DNA from: GCA-2726865 sp050053595
Lineage (GTDB): Archaea > Thermoproteota > Bathyarchaeia > TCS64
Length of the DNA stretch: 31,618 nucleotides
Reading direction: 5' to 3'
Assembly (NCBI GenBank): GCA_050053595.1
Contig: JASFTK010000008.1
Span: 1-31,618 of the forward strand
Below the pieces are notes generated by a model. That model was not told the DNA's origin. It did no database searches and saw only the letters and a program-made list of their open reading frames with translations. Each line of letters opens with the position of its first letter. Positions within the stretch are counted from its first letter, which is position 1. Below, in pieces: positions 23,470 to 31,545 of the stretch. A program made the translations under genes and the position numbers.

Positions 23470-24135
23470 TTAACGCTCGGTAAACGGTTTATACTTCTCT
23501 AAGTCACCCTTCCAGTCCACCTGGTTGATCGGCCAGGTATACCGAGGCTTCCTTGGCTTACATATTATCTCCAGCACTTCGAAGGCCTCAAAGAAGTTAA
23601 CTGAGTTGGCAGCTCCCGCGACGATCGCGGTGTCCAGTCCCACGAAGCTCCCCGCCATCGCCACCACCTCCTCCCCTTGGGTCAAGTGTCCCGAGTCTGT
23701 CGCCTCCAGCACAGCGGTCATACAGACATGGATGCCCCCGCAGATGGCCTGGTAGTACATCATTCCAAGCCTCGAGGTGTCCAGGAGGGGGATGTGAGCT
23801 GAGAGGTTCCAGAAGGGATCGGTACCCCTTACCACAACCCCGCCTCGATCCTGTATTTCGCTCATGATCCCCTCGTCGGGTATCCCGATCTTTAGGTCGC
23901 CTATAACGCTCCCCTCCACTGAGGTGCCCACCGCGGAGCTCACTACGATGACCGTTGATCCCTCGAACATGTCCAACACCTTGAGGGCGCTGAGTCCCGT
24001 CTCAGAGGCGACCACCACTTTCTGGATACCGAGTTCTCCCGCCCTCGTCTTCGCGAGCTCGATGGTCTTCTCGGTGTTCACCTCCCCATGAGCGTCGAAG
24101 TAATACGTGGACCTATTGATGCCTAGTTGAACCAT
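23470..24135 (-). CDS. stand-alone pyruvate kinase C-terminal (alpha/beta) domain protein
   Basis: The 221-residue protein matches the PK_C domain without the catalytic barrel. It has STYYFDAHGEVNTEKTIELA, then KVVVASETGLSALKVL with the domain's S-x-T/E-G signature, then VVVSSAVGTS. In pyruvate kinase this domain carries the allosteric site. Free copies occur in archaea, with function unknown. The C-terminal half has a hydrophobic AMAGSFVGLDTAIVAGAA segment and ends in a basic PRKPRYTW stretch. The ATG at 24135 is well placed. Confidence 0.8.
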   Translation of the reverse strand: MVQLGINRSTYYFDAHGEVNTEKTIELAKTRAGELGIQKVVVASETGLSALKVLDMFEGSTVIVVSSAVGTSVEGSVIGDLKIGIPDEGIMSEIQDRGGVVVRGTDPFWNLSAHIPLLDTSRLGMMYYQAICGGIHVCMTAVLEATDSGHLTQGEEVVAMAGSFVGLDTAIVAGAANSVNFFEAFEVLEIICKPRKPRYTWPINQVDWKGDLEKYKPFTER

Positions 24136-24241
24136 ATCTCTCAGTTGATATTTTTCATGGAGATTTAAGACTTTGAGGTAGACAAACGTTTAACAGCAGG
24201 CCCAAGGGATTAAAGGCTGAAAGGAGGGAAAATAGCCGGAG

Positions 24242-25567
24242 ATGGTGCTTGAGAAGCTGGGGTCGAAGCTCTACGACGCCCTCCACAACATCATAAGAGC
24301 CCCCGTTGTGGACGAGGACCTGGTCAAAGAGCTGGTGAGGGACTTCCAACGAGCCTTGCTACAGGCCGATGTCAATGTCCAGATGGTCATGGAACTCAGC
24401 CAGAACATCCAGAAACGGGCCCTTGATGAGGAGCTCCCCCCAGGTATCAGCCGTCGGGAGCACGTCGTCAAGGTGGTCTACGACGAGCTGACCCGATTCG
24501 TCGGGGAGCAACCCCAAACCCTCTATATCAAACCCGGGAAACAGAACGTCCTGATGCTGGTGGGCATACAGGGCTCCGGGAAGACCACACAAGCGGCGAA
24601 ACTAGCCCGGCATTTCCAGAAAAGGGGCCTCAAGCCCGCTGTTGTTTGCGCTGACACCTTCAGGCCCGGCGCCTACGACCAGCTGAGGCAGCTGGCTGAG
24701 TCTATAAATGTAGACTTCTACGGAGAGACTGACAGCGGGGACCCGGTAGAGATCGCAAGGAAGGGCATAGAGCGTTTCAGGGACCATGAGGTGGTGATCT
24801 TGGACACATCGGGTCGCCACAAGGAGGAGAAGAGCCTTATCCTTGAGATGCAGCAGATCGCAGCCGCCGTCAGACCTCAGGAGATCATCTTGGTCTTAGA
24901 CGGCACCATCGGCCAGCAAGCTGCCTCCCAAGCCGCAGCCTTCAACGAAGCCACGGACATCGGCTCTATCATAGTCGCAAAACTCGACGGGTCAGCCCGG
25001 GGAGGGGGCGCCCTCTCAGGGGTCGCCGCGACTGGTGCCCCCATCAAGTTCATCGGGGTAGGGGAGAAGATCGAGGATCTGGAGCAGTTCGTCCCGGCGC
25101 GGTTCATCGCCCGGCTCCTTGGGATGGGGGATATCGAGAGCCTGGTGGCGAAGGTTGAGGAGGCTGAGATCGATATATCTGAGAAGGACATCAACGCCCT
25201 CCTATCCGGGAAGTTCACCCTCGAAGACATGTACCAGCAGTTTGAGGCGATGAGGAATATGGGGCCCCTACAGAAGGTGCTCTCCATGGTCCCGGGTCTT
25301 GGCTACCAGCTCCCCGACTCGGAGCTGGAGATGGCGGAGGAAAGGCTGGATAAATACAAGTACATCATCGAGTCCATGACCCTGGAGGAGAGGGAGAACC
25401 CAAAGATACTGAACGCCTCCCGGACGAGACGTATCGCGAGGGGCTCTGGCACCGATGAGAGGGAAGTAAGAGAACTTATTAAGCAGTATAACGCGATGCG
25501 TAAGATGCTCAAGCAGTTAAAGGGTCGACGGAGGATGCTCCGTCGGATGCCTTTCAAGCTGGGATGA
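24242..25567 (+). CDS. srp54: signal recognition particle protein SRP54
   Basis: A complete 441-residue SRP GTPase that binds signal peptides and 7S RNA and docks with FtsY at the membrane. The N domain (1-95) leads into the G domain with GIQGSGKTT (108-116), the DTFRPGAYDQL insertion motif, LDTSGR (G3) and AKLDGSARGG (G4). The M domain (about 325-441) has MGPLQKVLSMVPGLG and the RNA-binding helix-turn with SRTRRIARGSG, and a basic end. Upstream is GGAGGGAAAATAG. Ten bases after its stop, rpl21e begins. Confidence 0.97.
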   Translation: MVLEKLGSKLYDALHNIIRAPVVDEDLVKELVRDFQRALLQADVNVQMVMELSQNIQKRALDEELPPGISRREHVVKVVYDELTRFVGEQPQTLYIKPGKQNVLMLVGIQGSGKTTQAAKLARHFQKRGLKPAVVCADTFRPGAYDQLRQLAESINVDFYGETDSGDPVEIARKGIERFRDHEVVILDTSGRHKEEKSLILEMQQIAAAVRPQEIILVLDGTIGQQAASQAAAFNEATDIGSIIVAKLDGSARGGGALSGVAATGAPIKFIGVGEKIEDLEQFVPARFIARLLGMGDIESLVAKVEEAEIDISEKDINALLSGKFTLEDMYQQFEAMRNMGPLQKVLSMVPGLGYQLPDSELEMAEERLDKYKYIIESMTLEERENPKILNASRTRRIARGSGTDEREVRELIKQYNAMRKMLKQLKGRRRMLRRMPFKLG

Positions 25568-25577
25568 GGCAGTGAGT

Positions 25578-25868
25578 ATGGGGAAATCTAAGGGGCCACG
25601 GAGGAAGAGCCGCAGTGTCCTCACTAAGAAGGTGAGGGAGAAGGGTAAGTTAGGCCTCAGCAGGCTCCTGATGGAGTACGAGGTCGGCAACAAGGTGGTC
25701 ATCAACATTGACCCCGCTGTCCACAAGGGCATGCCCCACAAGAGGTTCCAAGGGAAGGTGGGTACCATAGTGGAGAAGCGCGGGAAGGCTTATGTCCTAG
25801 ATATCCCCCAGAGGAAGACCTCGAAGCTGGTCATTGCAGGGCCTGAGCATATCAGAAAACACGGTTAG
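25578..25868 (+). CDS. rpl21e: 50S ribosomal protein L21e
   Basis: The 96-residue L21e has a basic N-terminus (KSKGPRRKSRS), an SH3-like core beginning GNKVVINIDPAVHKGMPHKR and closing with GKVGTIVEKRGKAYVL, and a C-terminal LVIAGPEHIRKH. ATG at 25578 is preferred to the GTG two codons earlier, given the family N-terminus MGKSKG. It follows srp54 by 10 bases and leads rpoF by 10 bases. Confidence 0.96.
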   Translation: MGKSKGPRRKSRSVLTKKVREKGKLGLSRLLMEYEVGNKVVINIDPAVHKGMPHKRFQGKVGTIVEKRGKAYVLDIPQRKTSKLVIAGPEHIRKHG

Positions 25869-25878
25869 GAGTTTTAAT

Positions 25879-26199
25879 ATGTCCGTCGAGGAAAAGAAGC
25901 CCATTACGGTAGCAGAGGCAAAGAAAATCCTCGAGGAGGATCTAGAGGAGCTAGACCCCCTACAGAGGCGGGTCCACGACTACACCGTCCGTTTCTCCAA
26001 ATTGGATGCGGAGCAGATCGAGGCCATGGTGGAGGACTTGGTGGAGGCCGATGTGGATCGCAACTTGGCAGTCCAGATTGCTAACAGCCTCCCCGGGACC
26101 ATCGGGGAACTCAGGACCTTCCTGGGGCGTCGTAGGATCATCTCTGAGGATGTCATGATAGCTATATTAGGGATAATTGAGAAATACAGGTCCGAATAA
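25879..26199 (+). CDS. rpoF: DNA-directed RNA polymerase subunit F (Rpb4)
   Basis: A 106-residue RpoF, which with RpoE forms the polymerase stalk. Typical segments: KPITVAEAKKIL, LDPLQRRVHDYTVRFSKLDA, LAVQIANSLPGTIGELRTFLG, and the HRDC-like end ISEDVMIAILGIIEKY. Start at the ATG at 25879, 10 bases after the L21e stop. The place between L21e and DUF655 is conserved across archaea, which supports the call. Confidence 0.95.
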   Translation: MSVEEKKPITVAEAKKILEEDLEELDPLQRRVHDYTVRFSKLDAEQIEAMVEDLVEADVDRNLAVQIANSLPGTIGELRTFLGRRRIISEDVMIAILGIIEKYRSE

Positions 26200-26230
26200 T
26201 ACCCTACTGGACCTGCAGCCGGGAGCAGAA

Positions 26231-26797
26231 ATGGAAAGACCGCCTAAAAAGTATGAGGAGTACGCGTACGTCTTAGATGTGCTGCCCCACGGCAGACCAG
26301 GCGCCCAGAGATCTTCACACCACGGACGAGCCGTTATCCAGATGATAGGTGAGAGTTACTTCACCTTGCTAGAGGCCGTCCCACACGAAGGCGCCACCTT
26401 CGAGCCCAGGGAGCGGATATATGTGGGGAAGAAGGGACGGACCAAGGTGGAGCATATCTTGGGCCGGATCAACTATGAAGAACTCACCTCAGCCTCCAAG
26501 GCCGAGATACCCCTGGCTACCGAGGCGATCATCCGGACTGACGAGCCAAGGTTCATCGAGTTCTTCAACAAGTCCCAGCCTCTCACCCCGAGGATGCACT
26601 CCTTGGAGCTGATACCAGGCATCGGGAAGAGACTGATGTGGCAGATCATAGACAGGAGAGACCGGGTACCCTTCGATAGCTTCGAGGACCTCCAGAGCGG
26701 GGTCAACATCACAGACCCGGTGAAGCTCCTAGTACGTAGGATCTTGAAGGAACTCTCGGAGGAAGAGAAATACCAGATCTTCGTCCGTCCCGGCTAG
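26231..26797 (+). CDS. DUF655 family protein (RNA-binding, OB plus HhH)
   Basis: A 188-residue DUF655 protein with an OB-like N-terminal part (EEYAYVLDVLPHG, AVIQMIGESYFTLLEAVPHEG, ERIYVGKKGRTKVEHILGRI) and a helix-hairpin-helix close to the C-terminus (LELIPGIGKRLMWQIIDRRD). It probably binds RNA; the role is not established. The frame stays open to 26177, but the ATG at 26231, after GGGAG, fits the family start. It is the last gene of the L21e-RpoF-DUF655 run. The expected rsmA (ksgA) does not follow. Confidence 0.92.
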   Translation: MERPPKKYEEYAYVLDVLPHGRPGAQRSSHHGRAVIQMIGESYFTLLEAVPHEGATFEPRERIYVGKKGRTKVEHILGRINYEELTSASKAEIPLATEAIIRTDEPRFIEFFNKSQPLTPRMHSLELIPGIGKRLMWQIIDRRDRVPFDSFEDLQSGVNITDPVKLLVRRILKELSEEEKYQIFVRPG

Positions 26798-26810
26798 GAT
26801 GGAGCGTATT

Positions 26811-26821
26811 AAATTTTTTAC
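26811..26821 (+). terminator. T-rich terminator after DUF655
   Basis: TAAATTTTTTA lies 13 bases after the DUF655 stop, where this translation/transcription gene run ends. Archaeal termination is commonly at T tracts without a hairpin. Confidence 0.5.
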
Positions 26822-26944
26822 CCCAGTTCTGGCTGACCATGGCCCCCGCCCAGCCTCCTGATCGTTTTGTTCTATCCACCATGTATGGAGGGAAGTCACC
26901 TTTCACAAATCTTAGTTTAAGGATTTGACGGGATGGAGAGAGGG

Positions 26945-28315
26945 CTACTCGAGGGCTTTGACTGCCTCGAGGAAGGCGTTGACCCCATTATCGGCTAGGT
27001 GCTCCGTGAGCACCAGGGGAGGTAGGAATCTGATGACATTCCCATAGTGACCTCCCAGCTCGACTATCACGCCCCGCTTGTAAGCCTCAAGTCTTATCTT
27101 CTTGGCCATCTCAGGGTATGGCTTCTTGTCCTCCTTGTCCTTGACGAACTCGACTCCGATCATCAGACCGCTCCCCCGGGCGTCTCCGATATGCTTCCTG
27201 TCCTCCGAAGCGTCTTTGAGTCTCGTCACCATGTGCTCGCCCAACTCATAAGCGTGGTTGGGGAGATCGTACTCTTTCATGAATTTGAGGCCCGCAGCGC
27301 CGGCGGCCATCGCTGTGACATGCCCTCTGAAGGTCCCTATGTGAGCCCCGGCTTTCCAGGTGTCCAGTTCGTCCCTGTACATTATTGCGGAGAGGGGTAA
27401 TCCCCCGCCTATCCCCTTGCTGATGGTCATGATATCCGGCGTGGTGCCGCTGTGTTGGCAGCTCCACATCTTGCCGGTGCGTCCCATACCCGACTGGATC
27501 TCATCGAAGATCAGAGGGATGTCGTGTTCAGCGGTTATCTCCTTGAGCCGGGGTAGATACTCCTCTGGGGGTGTCACACTCCCCCCCTCGCCCTGTATGG
27601 GTTCCAGTATCACGGCGGCGGGCTTCACAACTCCCGAGTTTGGGTTCTCTAATACCATCCTTAGATACTCTGCACACCTCAACCCACAGTCAGGGTACTC
27701 CATTCCGAATGCGCAGCGGTAGCAGTAGGCGTAGGGTATGAAGTGGACCTCTGGGATGAGGGGTAAATAGTTTCGCTTGAAGTGTTTGTCGGCTGTGAGA
27801 GCCAGGGCGCCACTGGTCATGCCGTGGTAGCTGCCCATGAAGGCCACCAGTCCGATCCTGTTGGTGTTGTGTTTCGCCAACTTAACCGAGCTCTCAACAG
27901 CATCGCTGCCCGTGGGTCCCCCGAAAAGGACCTTAGAAGATCCCCTCATATCGCCTGGAGCTACCTCCATCAACTCTTCCACCAGCTCAGCCCGGGGTGG
28001 CGTCGGGAAGTCTAGGCTGTGAGTGAGGTTATCCAGCTGCTCCTTCACCGCCTCTACAACCCAGGGGTTACAGTGACCCACCTGCAGAACACCTGCTCCG
28101 CCGAAGAAATCGATGAAGATGTTCCCATCCATGTCGCGTATCGTCGCCCCTTTCCCCCGCTCAAAGGCCACAGGAGTACCCCGGGGATAGGAGACGGCGG
28201 CACCCTCCAGCTCCTCCTGTCTTTTCAACATCTCCCGGCTCTTAGGGCCAGGGAGGGAGGTGACCATCTTAGGTGCCCGTTCGAAGCTGAACTCATCTAG
28301 GGACTTTTTTGGCAT
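26945..28315 (-). CDS. class III PLP aminotransferase (4-aminobutyrate/omega-amino acid type)
   Basis: The 456-residue enzyme belongs to PLP fold-type I class III. Visible are FFGGAGVLQVGHCNP, the phosphate-binding GPTGSDAVE, GSYHGMTSGAL, ILEPIQGEGG, the cofactor-ring Asp in IFDEIQSGMGRTG, and the Schiff-base lysine in TISKGIGGG, then THIGTFRGH-like HIGTFRGH. A cysteine cluster CYRC-x8-PDCGLRC is found in the middle, as in related archaeal enzymes. It may also act as an amino-acid racemase, as some archaeal members do. Divergent from the M20 gene; the amine donor is not predictable. Confidence 0.9.
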   Translation of the reverse strand: MPKKSLDEFSFERAPKMVTSLPGPKSREMLKRQEELEGAAVSYPRGTPVAFERGKGATIRDMDGNIFIDFFGGAGVLQVGHCNPWVVEAVKEQLDNLTHSLDFPTPPRAELVEELMEVAPGDMRGSSKVLFGGPTGSDAVESSVKLAKHNTNRIGLVAFMGSYHGMTSGALALTADKHFKRNYLPLIPEVHFIPYAYCYRCAFGMEYPDCGLRCAEYLRMVLENPNSGVVKPAAVILEPIQGEGGSVTPPEEYLPRLKEITAEHDIPLIFDEIQSGMGRTGKMWSCQHSGTTPDIMTISKGIGGGLPLSAIMYRDELDTWKAGAHIGTFRGHVTAMAAGAAGLKFMKEYDLPNHAYELGEHMVTRLKDASEDRKHIGDARGSGLMIGVEFVKDKEDKKPYPEMAKKIRLEAYKRGVIVELGGHYGNVIRFLPPLVLTEHLADNGVNAFLEAVKALE

Positions 28316-28408
28316 TATTATCGGTATATATTGGAGGGGTCTGGTTATAACGGTTAAGCCACGTCCAACGATGTCTTAAACTAATAACACCGCACAGTAT
28401 CTTTAGCC
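28316..28408. promoter_or_regulatory. divergent promoters, aminotransferase and M20 amidohydrolase
   Basis: On the minus strand CGTTATAACC (28343-28352) is about 33 bases before the aminotransferase ATG, and TATATA lies closer at 28325-28330. On the plus strand CTTAAACTAATA (28374-28385) is about 29 bases before the M20 ATG, implying a leaderless M20 mRNA. The two units may be co-regulated. Confidence 0.5.
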
Positions 28409-29614
28409 ATGGACATATGCTCCGAGGTAATGGAACACCTCGATGAACTTGTTGAACTCCGGAGATGGTTCCATATGAATCCTGAGCTCGGCTTCCAGGA
28501 ACACGAGACCTCCAGGAAGATAGCCGGGTACCTACAAGATCTGGGGCTCCGGGTTGAGACCGGGGTCGCGAAGACCGGGGTGGTTGCGCTCATGGAGGGG
28601 TGTGGTCCCGGCCCAACCCTCCTGATGCGCTCAGACATGGACGCCTTACCCCTTGAAGAGAACAACAGCCTCCCCTACAGATCCCAGAACGAAGGGGTAA
28701 TGCACGCCTGCGGTCATGATACCCATATGGCGATGCTGCTTATCGCCGCCAAGATCCTATCGAGGCACAAGGATCAGTTCAAGGGGAACATCAAGTTCGT
28801 CTTCCAACCCAACGAGGAGGACGCCGGCGCGGAGCTTATGGTTGAGGAAGGGGTGATGGGGGATCCGGAGGTTGATGGGGCCATAGGCCTCCACATATGG
28901 ACCCCGATACCCACCGGCACGATCGCAGTGGTAGAGGGCTCCATCATGGCATCAAGCTACTACTTCAAACTCAGGGTCAAGGGCAAGGGAGGCCACGGAG
29001 GATCCCCCCACACGGCCGTGGACCCCATACTATGCGCTGCTCACATCATCCAAGCTGTGCAGGCGATCCAGACCCGTCAGACCTCCGCTTTGAAACCTAC
29101 AGTGATAACCTTCGGGAAGGTGCAAGGAGGCACATACAACATCGTCATCCCTGAGGAGGTGCTCTTGGAAGGGAGCATCAGATGCTTGCATGGAGGAGAC
29201 TCCGAGGTGAGGCGGCGGTTCCAAGAGGTTGTGGAGAACATCTGCAACGCCCACGGGACCGAATCTGAGTTGAGCTTCAAATGTGGGAACCGCCTGCTCT
29301 CTAACGACCCGAAGATGACCCACCTCGTGGAAAGGGTTGCGAGAGAGGTAGTAGGGGAAGAGAACCTCATCGGCGAGGAGATAAGGATGATGATCGGGGA
29401 GGACTTCGCCGAGTTCGCCAACCGGGCGTCCGGTTGCTTCTATTTCGTGGGTACAGGAAACCCAGAGAAGAAGACGGACTATGACCACCACAACCCTAAT
29501 TTCCGCATAGATGAGGACAGCCTCCCTGTTGGGGTGGAGATGCACGTAAAGACAGCCCTCGAATTCTTCCAACGTCAATCCACGCTTGAAGATCTTACCA
29601 AAGGACGTGAGTAA
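28409..29614 (+). CDS. M20 family amidohydrolase/carboxypeptidase
   Basis: The 401-residue protein is an M20D-type metallohydrolase: FHMNPELGFQEHETS at 22-36, MRSDMDALP, HACGHDTHM (metal ligands), FQPNEEDAGA (catalytic and bridging Glu), GLHIW, the lid domain with GKGGHGGSPH, and a final DYDHHNPNF. Such enzymes split N-acyl amino acids or short peptides; the aminotransferase next to it may use the freed amino acid. Complete and of normal length, with no signal peptide. Confidence 0.93.
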   Translation: MDICSEVMEHLDELVELRRWFHMNPELGFQEHETSRKIAGYLQDLGLRVETGVAKTGVVALMEGCGPGPTLLMRSDMDALPLEENNSLPYRSQNEGVMHACGHDTHMAMLLIAAKILSRHKDQFKGNIKFVFQPNEEDAGAELMVEEGVMGDPEVDGAIGLHIWTPIPTGTIAVVEGSIMASSYYFKLRVKGKGGHGGSPHTAVDPILCAAHIIQAVQAIQTRQTSALKPTVITFGKVQGGTYNIVIPEEVLLEGSIRCLHGGDSEVRRRFQEVVENICNAHGTESELSFKCGNRLLSNDPKMTHLVERVAREVVGEENLIGEEIRMMIGEDFAEFANRASGCFYFVGTGNPEKKTDYDHHNPNFRIDEDSLPVGVEMHVKTALEFFQRQSTLEDLTKGRE

Positions 29615-29719
29615 CCGAGAGACGACCCTTATTTGGGGTTATCCCTCCGATAATAGTGTCGCTGACATTATAACTGCGGAGTTGTGATCACGGGTTGCCG
29701 ATTCTCTACCAGCATTATG

Positions 29720-29737
29720 TTTTTAAACACCCCCCCC
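29720..29737 (+). promoter_or_regulatory. TATA box followed by a C8 tract before rpl10e
   Basis: TTTTTAAAC at 29720-29728 is about 34 bases before the L10e ATG. A run of eight C follows at 29730-29737, between TATA and the expected start of transcription. The rest of the 29615-29757 gap shows no RNA gene. Confidence 0.5.
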
Positions 29738-29757
29738 TTCAGCATGGTGGACGACCC

Positions 29758-30255
29758 ATGAAAGCCCGTAACTTCAGGAAGATCAAGAATATGTCCTACA
29801 CCCGCCAGGAGTACATGGGTGGGATCCCGGGCAGCAAGATCGTCAGGTTTACCATGGGCGACCCTAACAAGGATTTTGCGTACACTGTGGAGCTGATCAA
29901 CCTCAAGGAGGGTCAGATCCAGCACAACGCCTTGGAGGCAGGCCGGATCGCAGCCAACAGGCTCCTTGAGAGAGAGGTCGGCCGGGAGAACTATTTCCTC
30001 AAGATTATCCCCTACCCCCACCAGGTCCTCAGGGAGCACAAACGTATCAACGTCGCCCAAGCCGACCGGTTCCAAGAGGGGATGAAGAAGGCCTACGGTA
30101 AACCCATCGGCACGGCTGCCAGGGTCAAACGTGCCAAGACCATTCTCATCGCTAGAGTCGACGGCTCAGGCTTGGACTCTGCCAAGAAAGCCCTCAAACG
30201 AGCCTCAGACAAACTGCCTCTACCTTGCAGGATCTTCGTCAAAGAGAATAACTAG
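29758..30255 (+). CDS. rpl10e: 50S ribosomal protein L10e (uL16)
   Basis: A 165-residue L10e protein, which is the archaeal/eukaryotic uL16 near the peptidyl-transferase centre. It has NFRKIKNMSYTRQEYMGGIPGSKI-type start, the FLKIIPYPHQVLREHKR segment, the loop with KKAYGKPIGTAARV, and RASDKLPLPCRIFV near the end. The frame is open upstream, but the ATG at 29758 gives the usual N-terminus. Not in a ribosomal operon here; it stands next to dph2. Confidence 0.96.
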   Translation: MKARNFRKIKNMSYTRQEYMGGIPGSKIVRFTMGDPNKDFAYTVELINLKEGQIQHNALEAGRIAANRLLEREVGRENYFLKIIPYPHQVLREHKRINVAQADRFQEGMKKAYGKPIGTAARVKRAKTILIARVDGSGLDSAKKALKRASDKLPLPCRIFVKENN

Positions 30256-30287
30256 GATTCCTAGGGCTGAGCCAATCCAGTGGAAAG

Positions 30288-30296
30288 GATAAAAAC
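30288..30296 (+). promoter_or_regulatory. TATA box of dph2
   Basis: GATAAAAAC is centred 33 bases before the ATG at 30325. This disfavours the upstream GTG at 30280, which lies before the box. Confidence 0.5.
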
Positions 30297-30324
30297 CAGG
30301 AACCCCCAGCCCTCACTGATACTG

Positions 30325-31317
30325 ATGTATAACCTCGACACAGAACGGGTGGCAGAGGAGATTGAGAAGAGAGGCGCGTCCAGTGTTCTACTCCAGCTCC
30401 CTGACGGACTGCGTCCCACCGCGTTCAGGCTTTCGAAAGAGCTGAAACAGCGGACAGGGGCTGAGATCCTCATCAGTGGTGATTCCTGTTACGGCGCTTG
30501 CGACTTGGCACTGGACCAGGCGGATGCAATAGGGGCAGACCTCATCGTACACTATGGCCACAGCAGGATGATCGAGACAAGCACCCCCGTCATATATGTC
30601 GAGGCGGTCTACGACTTCGATGTCCAAGCCCTCATCGAGGACGCACTACCCTTCATAGCGGAGTGGGACAGTGTCGGCCTTACGACCACCGCTCAACATA
30701 TACACAAGATCCATGAAGTAGCCCAGATCCTAGAATTGGAAGGCCTCAAGCCCCAGATCGGGGAAAAAGGAGACGGTCACCCCGGCCAGATTCTCGGCTG
30801 CGATTACGCCACCGCTGAGAGCATCTCTCACCTAGTTCAGGGGTACCTTTACATCGGTGCAGGCCGTTTCCACCCTCTCGGCCTCGCAGTGAACACCGGT
30901 AAACCCGTTGCCATTGCTGATCCTTACACCATGGAAGCTCGAATGCTCGATGAACGGCAGGTCACCCGTCTCGCCATGAGACGTATGGCGGCTATCAAAA
31001 TTGCTGATAAAGCCCAGACTTTTGGGGTCCTCCTGAGTACTAAACCCGGGCAACTCAGCACATCTACCGCTCAGATCCTCCAGGAGAAATTGAGGGGGGA
31101 TGGGAGGGATGCAGCTATCATTGTCTTAGACGAGATCACAACCTTGAGACTGGGAGACTTCACGGAGCCCCAAGCTTTCATAGTCATGGCTTGTCCCAGG
31201 ATCGCCATCGATGGCTTACCTGACGAAAACAGACCCCTATTGACCCCCACAGAAACCCTCATAGTGCTCAACGAGAAAACATGGGAAGCGGCTTGGGGCC
31301 AAGGATACATCGGATAG
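30325..31317 (+). CDS. dph2: diphthamide synthase Dph2 (2-(3-amino-3-carboxypropyl)histidine synthase)
   Basis: The 330-residue radical enzyme uses SAM to transfer an aminocarboxypropyl group to a histidine of elongation factor 2. The three cysteines that hold its unusual 4Fe-4S cluster are present, one per domain: C59 (GDSCYGACD), C159 (LGCDYA) and C290 (MACPRIAID). The first fits the known archaeal position. QLPDGLRP and HYGHSRM segments agree with the family. Start chosen at ATG 30325 on TATA position. EF2 and the later diphthamide enzymes are not in the window. Confidence 0.96.
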   Translation: MYNLDTERVAEEIEKRGASSVLLQLPDGLRPTAFRLSKELKQRTGAEILISGDSCYGACDLALDQADAIGADLIVHYGHSRMIETSTPVIYVEAVYDFDVQALIEDALPFIAEWDSVGLTTTAQHIHKIHEVAQILELEGLKPQIGEKGDGHPGQILGCDYATAESISHLVQGYLYIGAGRFHPLGLAVNTGKPVAIADPYTMEARMLDERQVTRLAMRRMAAIKIADKAQTFGVLLSTKPGQLSTSTAQILQEKLRGDGRDAAIIVLDEITTLRLGDFTEPQAFIVMACPRIAIDGLPDENRPLLTPTETLIVLNEKTWEAAWGQGYIG

Positions 31318-31349
31318 ACGAAATATAGGACCCGGTCGAGGCCATTGAA

Positions 31350-31379
31350 ATAAAAATGGAACGGGGCTCAAAAACCCCG
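31350..31379 (-). terminator. hairpin plus T-tract terminator of the zinc-ribbon gene
   Basis: Read on the minus strand, just after the zinc-ribbon stop: CGGGG (31379-31375), an 8-base loop, CCCCG (31366-31362), then ATTTTTA (31357-31351). It resembles an intrinsic terminator and separates this gene from dph2. Confidence 0.6.
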
Positions 31380-31383
31380 GAGA

Positions 31384-31545
31384 TCACTTGGCCTTGGGGA
31401 CCGTGTGGCTAAATTCTTTATCCCTGTAGAAGGCGTTAAATGGTTTACCACAAGCTTTGCAACTGTAAGACTTGCCATCGAAGACGCCGAACTTAAATTG
31501 CTTGCCTGTAGCTTTAGCCTCTCCCCCGCATCTTGGACAGTTCAT
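31384..31545 (-). CDS. small CxxC-CxxC zinc-ribbon protein
   Basis: A 53-residue protein that is one zinc ribbon: CPRCGGEAK near the N-terminus and CKACGKPF near residue 35, joined by FKFGVFDGKSYS, with a basic tail. The frame is open to an ATG at 31581. A TATA candidate GGTTTAAGTG (about 31594-31603) would put the transcription start after that ATG, so the internal ATG at 31545 fits better. Similar tiny ribbons are common in archaea; nucleic-acid binding is a guess. Confidence 0.7.
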   Translation of the reverse strand: MNCPRCGGEAKATGKQFKFGVFDGKSYSCKACGKPFNAFYRDKEFSHTVPKAK

